Assembly: GCF_022811685.1 (NCBI RefSeq)
Contig: NZ_CP094532.1
Span: forward strand, 893,501-957,500
DNA from: Chryseobacterium suipulveris
GTDB lineage: Bacteria; Bacteroidota; Bacteroidia; Flavobacteriales; Weeksellaceae
Direction of reading: 5' to 3'
DNA length: 64,000 nucleotides
Shown here: positions 19,901 to 27,467 of the stretch, piece by piece
Position numbering within the stretch: the stretch's first letter is position 1
Layout: every line of letters begins with the position of its first letter
Position numbers and translations under genes: made by a program
Notes under the pieces: model-generated
Database searches by the model: none
What the model saw: the letters and a program-made list of their open reading frames with translations, nothing else
Told to the model about the DNA's origin: nothing

Positions 19901-20943
19901 GACCTGGTCGTGAAAGTAACTGTCTTAGTTTGGTTAAATGCATCACCTACCCAGTTTCTACCGATCTTCATCAGGTTAAATTTTTCCTCGTTGATGAATT
20001 GGTACTCATCATATCTCGTGATTGGATTTGATGTCGCAGTTCGGTCACTTTCGATAACTCTTTTTCCCGGGCCTAAATCAAAATTGATGAAATAATAGGC
20101 GAAATCTTCATAAATGTTAATATAGTTACCCGACTGATCGGAACGGGTTTCAAATCTCCGATTACCGGTTCCGTTGTCGTAGGTTTTATAAACATTGAAT
20201 CCGTTTGGTCCCTGTGCATAAAAAATTGCGTAATCTTCCTCGTTCCACACCCCGTCATTTTCACCCACTACTTGTATTGCGTTTTCCTGTAATGCGGGGA
20301 ATCTGAAATCTCTGTTATGCTCTGGAAGCATTAATCCTCCGTTTCCGTAAATTCTGAAGTTTTTCGGATTAACACTTGAAGGATTGATCCCGTTGCTTCG
20401 CAAGAAATCTGAAGTAATCTTGAAGATTCCCGATTTGTCAACTTTAATCTTATAGAAATTACCTGTCTTCAGCGGATTTTCTGTAGTTGCAGTTCGCGAA
20501 GTACTCACGACGGAGCTCGTCGAAGCGGGCTTTTCATCTGCCAAACCGAAGGAAACTAGGCGGTAAACAACGCCTTTCTCATATTTCAGTGCGGCTACCC
20601 TTATATTGGTCGTGTTTTCGTTGGAATATGGGTTAGTATAATAGGTAACCTCGCCATAGTCACTTTTGGGCAGCTGATGGATGTTGATTTCATACAGGTT
20701 TTTGGCTTCCACTTTTTCCCAGGAATAATTGACCACCTTCTTATTTCCTGAATTTTTTTCGGTTGCCCTGTAATAGATTCCGCCTTCCTCAAAGGTGAAA
20801 CCGCTGTTCTTGAAAAACGGCAGTGTGATTCTGTAGCTACCAAAATCCTGCACTGTGCTGCCTTCCCACTCAATTTTGGTGGTTTGTGAAAAGGAAAGCA
20901 TGAAAAAGAGGTTAATAAAAACAAGAGTTAAAATTCTTTTCAT
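16990..20943 (-). CDS. porU: Type IX secretion system sortase PorU
   Basis: PorU is the surface cysteine peptidase that removes the C-terminal sorting domain from exported substrates and attaches them to the surface. The start is set at MKRILTLVFINLFFMLSFSQ (a signal peptide), 32 residues after a longer reading frame; this gives 1317 residues. The gingipain-like (C25) catalytic part shows the His in FGHGG (H806) and the Cys in ITCEFTLWDEPG (C844). The C-terminal end has a type A sorting-like domain (LLNWPNPFTNKTYVQF, ending AVEKMVLLR) that is kept on PorU. Divergent from gldJ and upstream of porV. Confidence 0.95.
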   Translation of the reverse strand: MKRILTLVFINLFFMLSFSQTTKIEWEGSTVQDFGSYRITLPFFKNSGFTFEEGGIYYRATEKNSGNKKVVNYSWEKVEAKNLYEINIHQLPKSDYGEVTYYTNPYSNENTTNIRVAALKYEKGVVYRLVSFGLADEKPASTSSVVSTSRTATTENPLKTGNFYKIKVDKSGIFKITSDFLRSNGINPSSVNPKNFRIYGNGGLMLPEHNRDFRFPALQENAIQVVGENDGVWNEEDYAIFYAQGPNGFNVYKTYDNGTGNRRFETRSDQSGNYINIYEDFAYYFINFDLGPGKRVIESDRTATSNPITRYDEYQFINEEKFNLMKIGRNWVGDAFNQTKTVTFTTRSPMQPSDVIRYRSRVIGYLSQGNKVSININNTNPVNLSIPIDDKRDYVSLVYTNFLTNQQGNQISFNYDPNTSANPNGKFYFDYAEVQYKEDLKFNNTQMNFRSYEIQEGSGSSYSFNLSEAASAEQVWEVSDITNAKKMVNKSGNNSNFLFGYTADSNTFVNEFVAFKSSEAFSPSFVGKIQNQDLAGLQNIGYVMITVPEMMSQAQRLADYYQNKYNVAVVDVNKIYNEYSSGGKDITAIRDFITKLNTPKGTLKYALILGDTSYDYKGKNHPNSDIIPSYESEESSNYADSFVTDDYYVMTSQQAIPTNPISPITTVYSRLPDLPIGRLPAENISEAKLLVDKTLAYNNALPGQSTPFGEWRMKMDFVVDDDYDGGDPFHNTMNNALIKAEMETGSPFPNTPPQNFVNKKPEYNIRKLYLDSFAAQTSAGGQRYPQVNQAIANDVGNSLYMFYFGHGGINGWAQERVLTIGMIQNFNNFNGVFSRFPLISTITCEFTLWDEPGTFSAGEQVIKSKQGGASTMITSSRAIGVGYGRSFTTIFTKHLFELVNDDFINMGDSFLKAKIEAGPQADHLKINFLGDPATKLSRPKRYLVVDQIESPVPGQLRALDFVKVKGHINKPDGTLDNTFNGRVAVNIFDKRLNKKTLNNDQDPKMTPVLNYTEEGSAIVKSSGTATNGVFTVEFYVPKDINYENGNGRILVYADNKSFDVFNNQTQVIGGINPDGINDTQPPTVSLFMNNTNFADGGITDQNPMLLACVTDDHGINSTGSGIGHDITVVLDGQIINTAVLNDFFFSGEGNGCTNPNLADYQKGNVTYPFRNLSPGPHQLTFKVWDINNNSTTATLNFVVKDETNKNLEVNKLLNWPNPFTNKTYVQFEHNCDDILDVNVQIYTITGKLVRTISTTVSNEPFLQGYRTPRTAIEWDGKDDFGDAVGKGTYIFKIFAKSQNQDKCKGTATAVEKMVLLR

Positions 20944-21104
20944 CGGATAAAAATTTCGCGGATACAAATTAAACGAAAAATAATAAATAATAATATGGTG
21001 CAATAAAATTAATTTGTTAACGTTTTCCAAAAAAATCAATATATAAATTTGATTTATTAGAGAATTTATTTTTTCTTTGTACTTTGTAAATATTTATATC
21101 AACT

Positions 21105-22709
21105 ATGAATAAACTTAAGTTGTTTACACTATTGACGCTTGGCGCCTCAATTCTTCTCGTGAGTTGCGGTGGCGGAGGCACCAAAAATGGCGGCGGAACG
21201 AAGCGTTTTACCAGCAAAACTGGTTGGAAGCCAAATGACCAGAAAGGTTGGTTTTTTACCGGGAAGCAACAAAAACAGAAAGGATGGCCGGGAATGGTGT
21301 ATGTAGAAGGTGGAACTTTCACAATGGGACTTGTGAAAGATGACGTGATGCACGACTGGAATAATACTCCCAGAAGAATGCAGGTAAGCTCATTCTTTAT
21401 CGGTGAGACCGAAATAACAAACTATGAATACAGAGAGTACGTAACCTGGCTGAAATTTGTTTTTCCATCTTCAGACCCAAATTTCAAAGATATTTACACT
21501 GGTGCACTTCCTGATACGCTGGTTTGGAACAACAAGCTTTCGAGAAATGACTTTGCAGAAACTTACTTCAGAAGTCCGGAGTTTGATTATTATCCTGTAG
21601 TTGGGGTGTCTTGGCTTCAGGCATCAAGATATTGCGATTGGCTTACTGACAGAGCAAATGAAAAAGCGTTGATGGAACAAGGGGTAATCTCAAAGGATTT
21701 CTACTCCAATGATGCCAACAATCAGGGAGCGAATTCATTCAGCTTAGATAAATTTAAGGCAAATGATCCAGAAATCGAAGCTTATGTTAACAAACAACGT
21801 CTTCAGCAAAAAACCGGTATCAAAACCAGCAACCAAAGAATCGCTGCGGCAAACAGAAATGCAACTGCAGGAATCGTAGAGAAATTCCGACTCCCAACAG
21901 AAGTTGAATGGGAATTTGCTGCTCTCGGACTTCAAAAAGACCGGGAATATAACCTATACCAAAATAAAAAACCGGAAATTGAGACTCTGAAAGGTAAGAA
22001 AGGAAGACAGAGAGGAATGTACCTTGAAAACTTCAAACAGGGTAGAGGTGACTACTCAGGAGTTGCGGGCTGGAAAAATGACGGTTCTCCTACGACTTCA
22101 GATGTTAAACAATACCCATCCAACAACCTCGGTATTTACGGAATGTTTGGTAACGTAGCAGAATGGACTGCAGATGTTTACAGACCAATTATTGACGATG
22201 AAGCAAGTGACTTCAATTACTACCGCGGAAATGTGTCAAGAGAAGTGGTTAAGAATGCTGATGGTACCTTCAAGAAAATTGAAAAACCAACTTATGATAC
22301 CTTAGCTGATGGAAGAGCTGTGTACAGAGGACTTCCTGGTCAGTACGAAAGAGTGATAGTAGCCGATAACAAAAATTTCAGAGACGGTGATTTCCAGTCC
22401 TCTCTTGATGCAGGTTATGGAAGAGGCGAAGACAGTACAACCGTAGATTACAACATGTACAACTCAAAACAGAAAAGATTTATCGTGGATGGAAACGGTA
22501 GGGTAATCCTCCAAAAAGATCCGCTATCCAGAACGACGAGAATTACAAACGAAGTTAGAGTAATCAAAGGTGGTTCTTGGCTGGACGGTGCTTACTGGCT
22601 GGATCCGGGACAAAGGAGATTCCGTGATGAGGGCAAATCTTTCGGATGGGTTGGCTTCCGTGTTGCACAGGATGCGAAATCTACCGGAAAAGGCAGAACG
22701 AAAAGATAA
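21105..22709 (+). CDS. gldJ: Gliding motility / type IX secretion lipoprotein GldJ
   Basis: GldJ is an outer-membrane lipoprotein needed for gliding and for a stable type IX secretion system. The 534-residue protein has a lipobox with Cys at residue 21 (ILLVSC) followed by a Gly-rich stretch. It then carries a formylglycine-generating-enzyme-like (sulfatase-modifying) fold: GMVYVEGGTFTMG near residue 65, FRLPTEVEWEFAA near 265, GNVAEWTADVY near 355 and VIKGGSWLDGAYWLDPGQRR near 490. It is divergent from porU by 161 bp and is followed by murF. This grouping of porV, porU, gldJ and murF is known in flavobacteria. It ends in a basic tail (GKGRTKR). Confidence 0.95.
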   Translation: MNKLKLFTLLTLGASILLVSCGGGGTKNGGGTKRFTSKTGWKPNDQKGWFFTGKQQKQKGWPGMVYVEGGTFTMGLVKDDVMHDWNNTPRRMQVSSFFIGETEITNYEYREYVTWLKFVFPSSDPNFKDIYTGALPDTLVWNNKLSRNDFAETYFRSPEFDYYPVVGVSWLQASRYCDWLTDRANEKALMEQGVISKDFYSNDANNQGANSFSLDKFKANDPEIEAYVNKQRLQQKTGIKTSNQRIAAANRNATAGIVEKFRLPTEVEWEFAALGLQKDREYNLYQNKKPEIETLKGKKGRQRGMYLENFKQGRGDYSGVAGWKNDGSPTTSDVKQYPSNNLGIYGMFGNVAEWTADVYRPIIDDEASDFNYYRGNVSREVVKNADGTFKKIEKPTYDTLADGRAVYRGLPGQYERVIVADNKNFRDGDFQSSLDAGYGRGEDSTTVDYNMYNSKQKRFIVDGNGRVILQKDPLSRTTRITNEVRVIKGGSWLDGAYWLDPGQRRFRDEGKSFGWVGFRVAQDAKSTGKGRTKR

Positions 22710-22728
22710 TCAATCTAAAATATTTTCA

Positions 22729-22759
22729 AAATCCTTCTCACTTGCAGAAGGATTTTTTT
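22729..22759 (+). terminator. Terminator of gldJ
   Basis: Perfect 10-bp stem AAATCCTTCT / AGAAGGATTT with a 7-base loop and a T-run. The T-run directly overlaps the -7 box of murF, so the end of one unit touches the start of the next. Confidence 0.9.
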
Positions 22760-22766
22760 ATTTTTG
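22759..22766 (+). promoter_or_regulatory. -7 box of murF (TATTTTTG), 4 bases before ATG
   Basis: TAnnTTTG between the gldJ terminator and the murF start at 22771. Only 4 bases separate box and ATG. Confidence 0.6.
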
Positions 22767-22770
22767 AACC

Positions 22771-24045
22771 ATGAATGCAGAAAGTTTCTATCCTTTGTTA
22801 TTAAAGGGCTCAAAGGTAACCATCGACAGCAGGAAAATTGAAAACAACGATATATTCTTCGCCTTTTCGGGCGAGAATTTCAATGCTGCAACTTTGGCAG
22901 AAGAAGCCATCAATCAAGGCGCACTCGCAGTAATTGTGGAGCAGAAGGAATTTGAAAACACCGAAAGAAATATCTTTTATGTTCCCTCCACTCTTGATTT
23001 TCTGCAGCAGCTTGCAACGTTTCACCGTGAAAAGCTAAACATCCCAATTATTGCATTGACGGGAAGTAACGGAAAAACGACTACCAAAGAAATTATTCAC
23101 GCCGTGCTTTCAGAGAAATATAAGGTACAGTACACTTTCGGAAATCTCAACAACCATATCGGAGTTCCTTTAACGCTGCTTTCCATAAAGCCGGAGCACG
23201 AAATCGCTGTTGTGGAAATGGGCGCAAATCATCAGAAGGAAATCGAAATGCTCTGCAAAATTGCAAAACCCAACATTGGTTATATCACCAATTTCGGGAA
23301 AGCGCATTTGGAAGGGTTTGGCGGATTTGAAGGAGTGATCAAAGGAAAATCTGAATTGTACGATTACTTGATGGGGAATTCCCAAACCATTCTCGTCAAC
23401 GAAAATGATCCGATCCAGCTTGAAAAAACGGTGGATTATTCCAATAAAATTACCTTTGGTAAAGAGACTTCGGATTATTCTTTTGAAGAATTTTCCGACA
23501 ATAATTTTGTGGGTCTGGTTCACGACGGAGAAATCGCTCAGTCGAAATTGACCGGTAATTATAATTTCACCAACCTTTGTGCGGCAGCTTCGCTGGGATT
23601 TCATTTTGGTTTAAACTTTAACGAAATCAAGAAAGCAATCAGTAATTATACGCCAACGAATATGCGTTCGCAGATTTTGGAAAAAAATGGCAAAACCTTC
23701 GTGCTCGATACTTACAACGCCAATCCAAGTTCGATGACGGAATCGCTAAAAAATTTCAGCAAATTTGAGGGTTCAAAAACCATCATTATCGGCGATATGT
23801 TGGAGTTGGGTGATGAATCTGAAAATGAACACCACAATATTTTGCAATTAGCCAATTCCCTAAATTTTGACGAAATTATTACCGTAGGCAAATTTTTCAA
23901 AGCAGTAAATTCAGAATCAGCTTCTTTCGCCAGTTCATCGGAACTCGCGGATTATCTGAAAGAAAAGAAAATTGATTCCAAAAACGTTCTGCTAAAAGCT
24001 TCCCGCGGAATCGCGCTCGAAAAAGTCTTGGATTTTATCAGTTAG
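22771..24045 (+). CDS. murF: UDP-MurNAc-tripeptide:D-Ala-D-Ala ligase
   Basis: MurF adds D-Ala-D-Ala to UDP-MurNAc-tripeptide, the last cytosolic peptide step of peptidoglycan synthesis. At 424 residues it is slightly short but complete. The N-terminal UDP-binding part has TIDSRKIENNDIFFAFSGE, the central ATP-binding loop is ALTGSNGKTTTKE (about residues 93-105), and EMGANHQKEIEML and the C-terminal DTYNANPSSM are present. The carbamylated-Lys region GKSELYDYL is in place. The stop codon overlaps the end of the convergent NUDIX gene by 4 bases. Confidence 0.96.
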   Translation: MNAESFYPLLLKGSKVTIDSRKIENNDIFFAFSGENFNAATLAEEAINQGALAVIVEQKEFENTERNIFYVPSTLDFLQQLATFHREKLNIPIIALTGSNGKTTTKEIIHAVLSEKYKVQYTFGNLNNHIGVPLTLLSIKPEHEIAVVEMGANHQKEIEMLCKIAKPNIGYITNFGKAHLEGFGGFEGVIKGKSELYDYLMGNSQTILVNENDPIQLEKTVDYSNKITFGKETSDYSFEEFSDNNFVGLVHDGEIAQSKLTGNYNFTNLCAAASLGFHFGLNFNEIKKAISNYTPTNMRSQILEKNGKTFVLDTYNANPSSMTESLKNFSKFEGSKTIIIGDMLELGDESENEHHNILQLANSLNFDEIITVGKFFKAVNSESASFASSSELADYLKEKKIDSKNVLLKASRGIALEKVLDFIS

Positions 24046-24647
24046 AAAGATTCCCAATATTCGTTCAGAATCAGTTTGATATTTTCGAAAGTCGAAGGGA
24101 AAACTTCGTCCCTAATCTGCTGTTCGTTTTTCCATGATACCTGCGAAATTCCTTCCTCGGTTTGCGGTTTCGGAACTTCGTCACCTACCGAAGTCATTTT
24201 GAACCAGTACGTAGTTTTAAGGATTTTGTCGCCGTTTCGCTCGGTATAGATGTGGAAGGTGTTGTTCAGAAATTTCTCCACCATCAGGTTTTGGAGTCCC
24301 GTCTCTTCGCCCACTTCACGGATCGCGGCTTGCTGTTCGGATTCCCCTTTTTCAATTTTTCCTTTCGGCAGATCCCATTTTCCCAACCGGTGGATAAAGA
24401 GAACTTCGCCGTTTTTGTTGCTCACAACGCCGCCTGCAGCTTCTACCACTTTAAAAATATGGGTAAAATCTTCCCAGATATCGTCGATGTTTTCACCATA
24501 CACATTAAGTTCCGGGCAGGAAGTGTTTTCCAGCAGATCCACTGCAATTTCCAAAGTTGCAAATCCCTCGAAACGTAATTTTTTTTCCATTTCTTCCGGG
24601 TATTTACTCAATGTTAATTTTTTTTCATTGACAAAAACTTTATACAT
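24042..24647 (-). CDS. NUDIX hydrolase
   Basis: A 201-residue pyrophosphohydrolase for a nucleoside diphosphate linked to another group; the substrate is unknown. The start is taken at MYKVFVNEKKLTLSK. The NUDIX box, G-x5-E-x7-R-E-x2-E-E-x-G, is GKIEKGESEQQAAIREVGEE near residues 125-144, with all acidic residues present. An N-terminal part of about 90 residues precedes it, as in flavobacterial homologues. The gene is convergent with murF (4-base overlap) and divergent from the SRPBCC gene. The -7 box of that neighbour lies across this gene's start codon. Confidence 0.9.
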   Translation of the reverse strand: MYKVFVNEKKLTLSKYPEEMEKKLRFEGFATLEIAVDLLENTSCPELNVYGENIDDIWEDFTHIFKVVEAAGGVVSNKNGEVLFIHRLGKWDLPKGKIEKGESEQQAAIREVGEETGLQNLMVEKFLNNTFHIYTERNGDKILKTTYWFKMTSVGDEVPKPQTEEGISQVSWKNEQQIRDEVFPSTFENIKLILNEYWESF

Positions 24648-24650
24648 TTG
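24643..24650 (+). promoter_or_regulatory. -7 box (TACATTTG) of the SRPBCC-like gene
   Basis: Lies 29 bases before the start at 24680 and overlaps the start codon of the divergent NUDIX gene, so the two promoters interleave. Confidence 0.45.
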
Positions 24651-24666
24651 CAGCACTTTAATTTTA

Positions 24667-24674
24667 CAAAAATA
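24667..24674 (-). promoter_or_regulatory. -7 box (TATTTTTG) of the NUDIX gene
   Basis: Minus-strand box 19 bases before the NUDIX ATG. Confidence 0.45.
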
Positions 24675-24679
24675 TAAAA

Positions 24680-25066
24680 ATGAATTTAGAAGGACGAAAA
24701 ATCATTGTGAATAAATCAGTAGCGGAACTTGTAGAAATGCTGAATAAACCCGAAGACTACAAAACGCTGATGCCGGAGTCGCTGCAAAGTTTTGAGACCC
24801 GCGACAATGGTTTTAAGTTCAGCTTGAAGGGAATGCCGGAAATCGCACTGAAAATCGAGGAGGTTACAGACAGCCAAGTGGTGTTGAAATCCGCAAGCTC
24901 AAGTCTGGATTTCGCTTTGCGCGGAACAATGGCTCCGGTTAGTGATTCACAGACCGAAATTCAGCTGCTTTTCGACGGGAACTTCAATCCGTTTATCAAA
25001 ATGATGGTAGAGAAGCCATTACAGAATTTCATCAATTCCTTGACCGACAATATCGAAAAATTGTAA
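24680..25066 (+). CDS. SRPBCC-like small cytosolic protein
   Basis: A 128-residue protein without signal peptide or membrane segment. Its start MNLEGRKIIVNKSVAELVEM, the 'MPESLQSFE' segment and the alternating beta pattern ending in a long C-terminal helix (MVEKPLQNFINSLTDNIEKL) fit the START/SRPBCC fold, which binds hydrophobic ligands. No ligand can be named. In other flavobacteria I recall this gene lying beside NUDIX and pyrE; no pyrE is present here. A terminator hairpin follows 20 bases after the stop. Confidence 0.7.
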   Translation: MNLEGRKIIVNKSVAELVEMLNKPEDYKTLMPESLQSFETRDNGFKFSLKGMPEIALKIEEVTDSQVVLKSASSSLDFALRGTMAPVSDSQTEIQLLFDGNFNPFIKMMVEKPLQNFINSLTDNIEKL

Positions 25067-25086
25067 GAGATTTTCTCAAAAATAAC

Positions 25087-25120
25087 AAATCCCGGAACGA
25101 TCAAAAGTTTCGGGATTTTT
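25087..25120. terminator. Hairpin terminator between convergent genes
   Basis: Stem AAATCCCG / CGGGATTT, extendable by four further pairs, is followed on the plus strand by TTTT. It sits between two gene ends and could serve both. Confidence 0.75.
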
Positions 25121-25133
25121 ATTTGGGTTAAAG

Positions 25134-25829
25134 TTAATGGGTATAACTTGCGAACGCCTCTTCCAAACTGTCGTATTTGCCTTTAAATTCATCAATTGGC
25201 GAGTCCTGGATAATGTTTCCTTCGTGAATTAAGATCACTCTGGAACAAAGCGCCTCGACTTCCCGCATGATGTGCGTTGAAAGGATCACGGTTTTCTCTT
25301 TCCCAATTTCGCGGATCACGTTTCGGATTTCAATAATTTGGTTAGGATCGAGTCCGTTGGTTGGCTCGTCGAGAATCAATAAATCAGGTGAATGTAAAAT
25401 CGCTTGAGCCAGACCTACACGCTGTTTGTATCCTTTCGAGAGTTGCGAGATTTTCTTGGATTTCTCTGGGGTAATTCCGACCAGCTCGATGACTTCGTCG
25501 ATTCTCTCTTTCGGTATTTTGTGGATTTCTGCAACAAAGTTAAGATACTCTTTCACATACATATTCTGGTAAAGCGGATTGTTTTCCGGCAGGAAACCGA
25601 TATTCTTCTTAGCTTCAATTTCGTTTTCCGAAATATTTTTGCCATTAAAGATGATTTCGCCTTCGTCAACTTTGATCACGCCGCATACCGACTTCATCAG
25701 GGTAGATTTTCCGGCACCGTTTGGTCCGAGCAGTCCGATAATTTCGTTATTAATAATTTCGATATTGACCTGGTTCAGCGCGGTTTGTTCACCGAATTTC
25801 TTAGTCAGATTGATAATTTGGAGGGACAT
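25134..25829 (-). CDS. GldA-like ABC transporter ATP-binding protein
   Basis: ATPase subunit of an ABC exporter, closest in my memory to GldA of the gliding apparatus. The start MSLQIINLTKKFG is chosen; an upstream extension has no coding character. It has Walker A GPNGAGKST (residues 35-43), a Q-loop in FLPENNPLY, the signature LSKGYKQRVGLAQAI, Walker B LLILDEPTNGLDP and the H-loop in ILSTHIMREVE. At 231 residues it is shorter than Flavobacterium GldA, which I recall as near 300, and lacks the C-terminal extension. The membrane partner genes (gldF, gldG) are not adjacent. Another bacteroidetal ABC-2 type ATPase is possible. Confidence 0.8.
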   Translation of the reverse strand: MSLQIINLTKKFGEQTALNQVNIEIINNEIIGLLGPNGAGKSTLMKSVCGVIKVDEGEIIFNGKNISENEIEAKKNIGFLPENNPLYQNMYVKEYLNFVAEIHKIPKERIDEVIELVGITPEKSKKISQLSKGYKQRVGLAQAILHSPDLLILDEPTNGLDPNQIIEIRNVIREIGKEKTVILSTHIMREVEALCSRVILIHEGNIIQDSPIDEFKGKYDSLEEAFASYTH

Positions 25830-25848
25830 GGTTCTATGGATTGAACTG

Positions 25849-25856
25849 CAAATGTA
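25849..25856 (-). promoter_or_regulatory. -7 box (TACATTTG) of the GldA-like gene
   Basis: Minus-strand box 19 bases before the ATG. It is directly downstream of the tRNA terminator. Confidence 0.45.
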
Positions 25857-25868
25857 CATTATTTGAAA

Positions 25869-25895
25869 CAAAAAAAACCCCGCAATTGCGAGGTT
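25869..25895 (-). terminator. Terminator of the three-tRNA unit
   Basis: Minus-strand stem AACCTCGC / GCGGGGTT (one G-U) with loop AATT and a U-tract. It begins right after the encoded CCA of tRNA-Arg. Confidence 0.8.
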
Positions 25896-25972
25896 TGGTG
25901 AGCGCGATAGGATTCGAACCTATGACCGTCTGCTTAGAAGGCAGATGCTCTATCCAGCTGAGCTACGCACCC
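25896..25972 (-). tRNA. tRNA-Arg (anticodon TCT), CCA encoded
   Basis: Full cloverleaf of 77 bases including an encoded 3' CCA. The acceptor is GGGTGCG / CGCGCTC with two G-T pairs, the D-loop AGCTGGATA has G18-G19, the anticodon loop is CTTCTAA (TCT, reading AGA/AGG) and the T-loop is TTCGAAT. It is the last of three tRNAs transcribed leftwards. Confidence 0.97.
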
Positions 25973-26012
25973 ATAATGGTAAAAAAAAATTCCCGAAGGA
26001 ATTCTCAAAAAG

Positions 26013-26087
26013 TCGGGGCGGCAGGATTCGAACCTGCGACCTCCTGGTCCCAAACCAGGCGCGATGACCGGACTACGCTACGCCCCG
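26013..26087 (-). tRNA. tRNA-Pro (anticodon TGG)
   Basis: 75 bases. The acceptor is CGGGGCG / CGCCCCG, the anticodon loop is TTTGGGA (TGG), and the T-loop is TTCGAAT. CCA is not encoded. It is the middle gene of the cluster. Confidence 0.97.
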
Positions 26088-26105
26088 AAAATTGTCCAAA
26101 GGTTG

Positions 26106-26190
26106 CGGAGGGTGTGGGATTCGAACCCACGCGACCCTTGCGGGTCGACAGTTTAGCAAACTGCTCCGTTAACCACTCCGGCAACCCTCC
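26106..26190 (-). tRNA. tRNA-Ser (anticodon GCT)
   Basis: 85-base class II tRNA with a long variable arm (cgacccgcaagggtcg). The acceptor is GGAGGGT / ACCCTCC, the anticodon loop is TTGCTAA (GCT), and the discriminator base is G. It is the first gene of the leftward cluster. CCA is not encoded. Confidence 0.96.
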
Positions 26191-26286
26191 TTTGCAATTT
26201 TTATAAGAACTTCTTTTCTGTAATTGCGAGTGCAAATATAAAACAGTTTTCACTATTAACCAAAACTTTTTACTTAAATTTTTTCG

Positions 26287-26294
26287 TATTTTTG
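26287..26294 (+). promoter_or_regulatory. -7 box (TATTTTTG) of the amidase gene
   Basis: TAnnTTTG, 28 bases before the ATG at 26323. Confidence 0.45.
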
Positions 26295-26322
26295 GGAGAT
26301 TAAACACAATAACGATCGTACA

Positions 26323-27345
26323 ATGCGTAAATCCTTATATTTCATCGGCTTAAGTTTTTTCATTATTTCCTGCGGATCCCAAAAGCCAGTTCAGGCGACC
26401 AACCCAAAAAGTAAAACGACGGTCACTAACGTAAAACCTGCACAGAATCTGACGGAACCAACAAAGCCACCCGTTCAACATATCGGAGAATACGATTTCT
26501 TCAAAACCAATATTTCTGATCCAACCAAAAATGACAATACGATAAGCTACGGGTCGATCGTTTCTGCAGCTCCCAGAGGTTACCACGTTGTAAAAACCTT
26601 TTTTCCAGCAGTGGCGCAAAATTTTAGACAGCGATATATTATTCTGCATTATACCGCACTTAATGACGAGAAATCGGTTTCAGTTTTGACGCAGCAGTCG
26701 GTGAGTTCGCATTATTTGGTGAATAACAAAAATGATAGCGAAATCTACCAACTGGTTGATGAAAACAAACGTTCTTATCACGCGGGAGTAAGCGCATGGC
26801 GAAACGACAAAATGCTGAATGACACATCGATCGGAATTGAGATTGTGAACGACGGCTATAAAACTGATGCTTCGGGAGCAAAAATCTTCCCCGATTTCGA
26901 TAATCATCAAATAAAGAAAGTTGCTGCTTTGGTGAAAGATATTGCAACACGTTATATGATTCCTCCAACCAATATTTTGGCACATTCCGATATTGCTCCG
27001 ACGAGAAAACAGGATCCGGGACCGAAATTTCCATGGAAGAAACTTTACGACGATTACCAAATCGGTATGTGGTACGACGAAGCTACCAAGCAAAATTTCT
27101 ATGCTGCGGCTCAGCTTGAAGATTACACCTTGCAGATGACGGTTCCTTCGTTTGTGTTTAAGGTTCAGGCAGCTTTCAAGACTTTTGGATATGATCTGCA
27201 ACCTTCAGGAATGGTGGACGACGCGACCAAGAAAACCATTGAGGCGTTCCAATACCATTTCCGACCGGAGAAATACGACGGCGTTGTGGATGCTGAAACC
27301 TGGGCGATTTTGCAGGCATTGAATCAAAAGTATCCCAACAAGTAG
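26323..27345 (+). CDS. Lipoprotein N-acetylmuramoyl-L-alanine amidase (AmiD-like)
   Basis: Cuts the bond between MurNAc and L-Ala in peptidoglycan or its fragments. It is a 340-residue protein with a lipobox (Cys17 in FFIISC) and a Thr/Lys/Pro-rich linker, then an amidase-2 domain with the first zinc His in YIILHYTAL, SSHYLV, and the second zinc site in ILAHSDIAPTRKQDPGPKFPW. A C-terminal peptidoglycan-binding domain (FQYHFRPEKYDGVVDAETW) follows. This is the AmiD layout: outer-membrane-anchored and active in the periplasm, mainly in cell-wall recycling. Expressed alone; aspA follows after 122 bases. Confidence 0.92.
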   Translation: MRKSLYFIGLSFFIISCGSQKPVQATNPKSKTTVTNVKPAQNLTEPTKPPVQHIGEYDFFKTNISDPTKNDNTISYGSIVSAAPRGYHVVKTFFPAVAQNFRQRYIILHYTALNDEKSVSVLTQQSVSSHYLVNNKNDSEIYQLVDENKRSYHAGVSAWRNDKMLNDTSIGIEIVNDGYKTDASGAKIFPDFDNHQIKKVAALVKDIATRYMIPPTNILAHSDIAPTRKQDPGPKFPWKKLYDDYQIGMWYDEATKQNFYAAAQLEDYTLQMTVPSFVFKVQAAFKTFGYDLQPSGMVDDATKKTIEAFQYHFRPEKYDGVVDAETWAILQALNQKYPNK

Positions 27346-27467
27346 TCATAAATCACAGATTATCAGTTAAATTCGGGCGAACAAATCGTCCGTTTTTAGT
27401 ATAGCCATTAATAAAGTCAATTTTAGAAATCCACTTTTTAATCTTATCTTTTCATCAAATTTATTTT

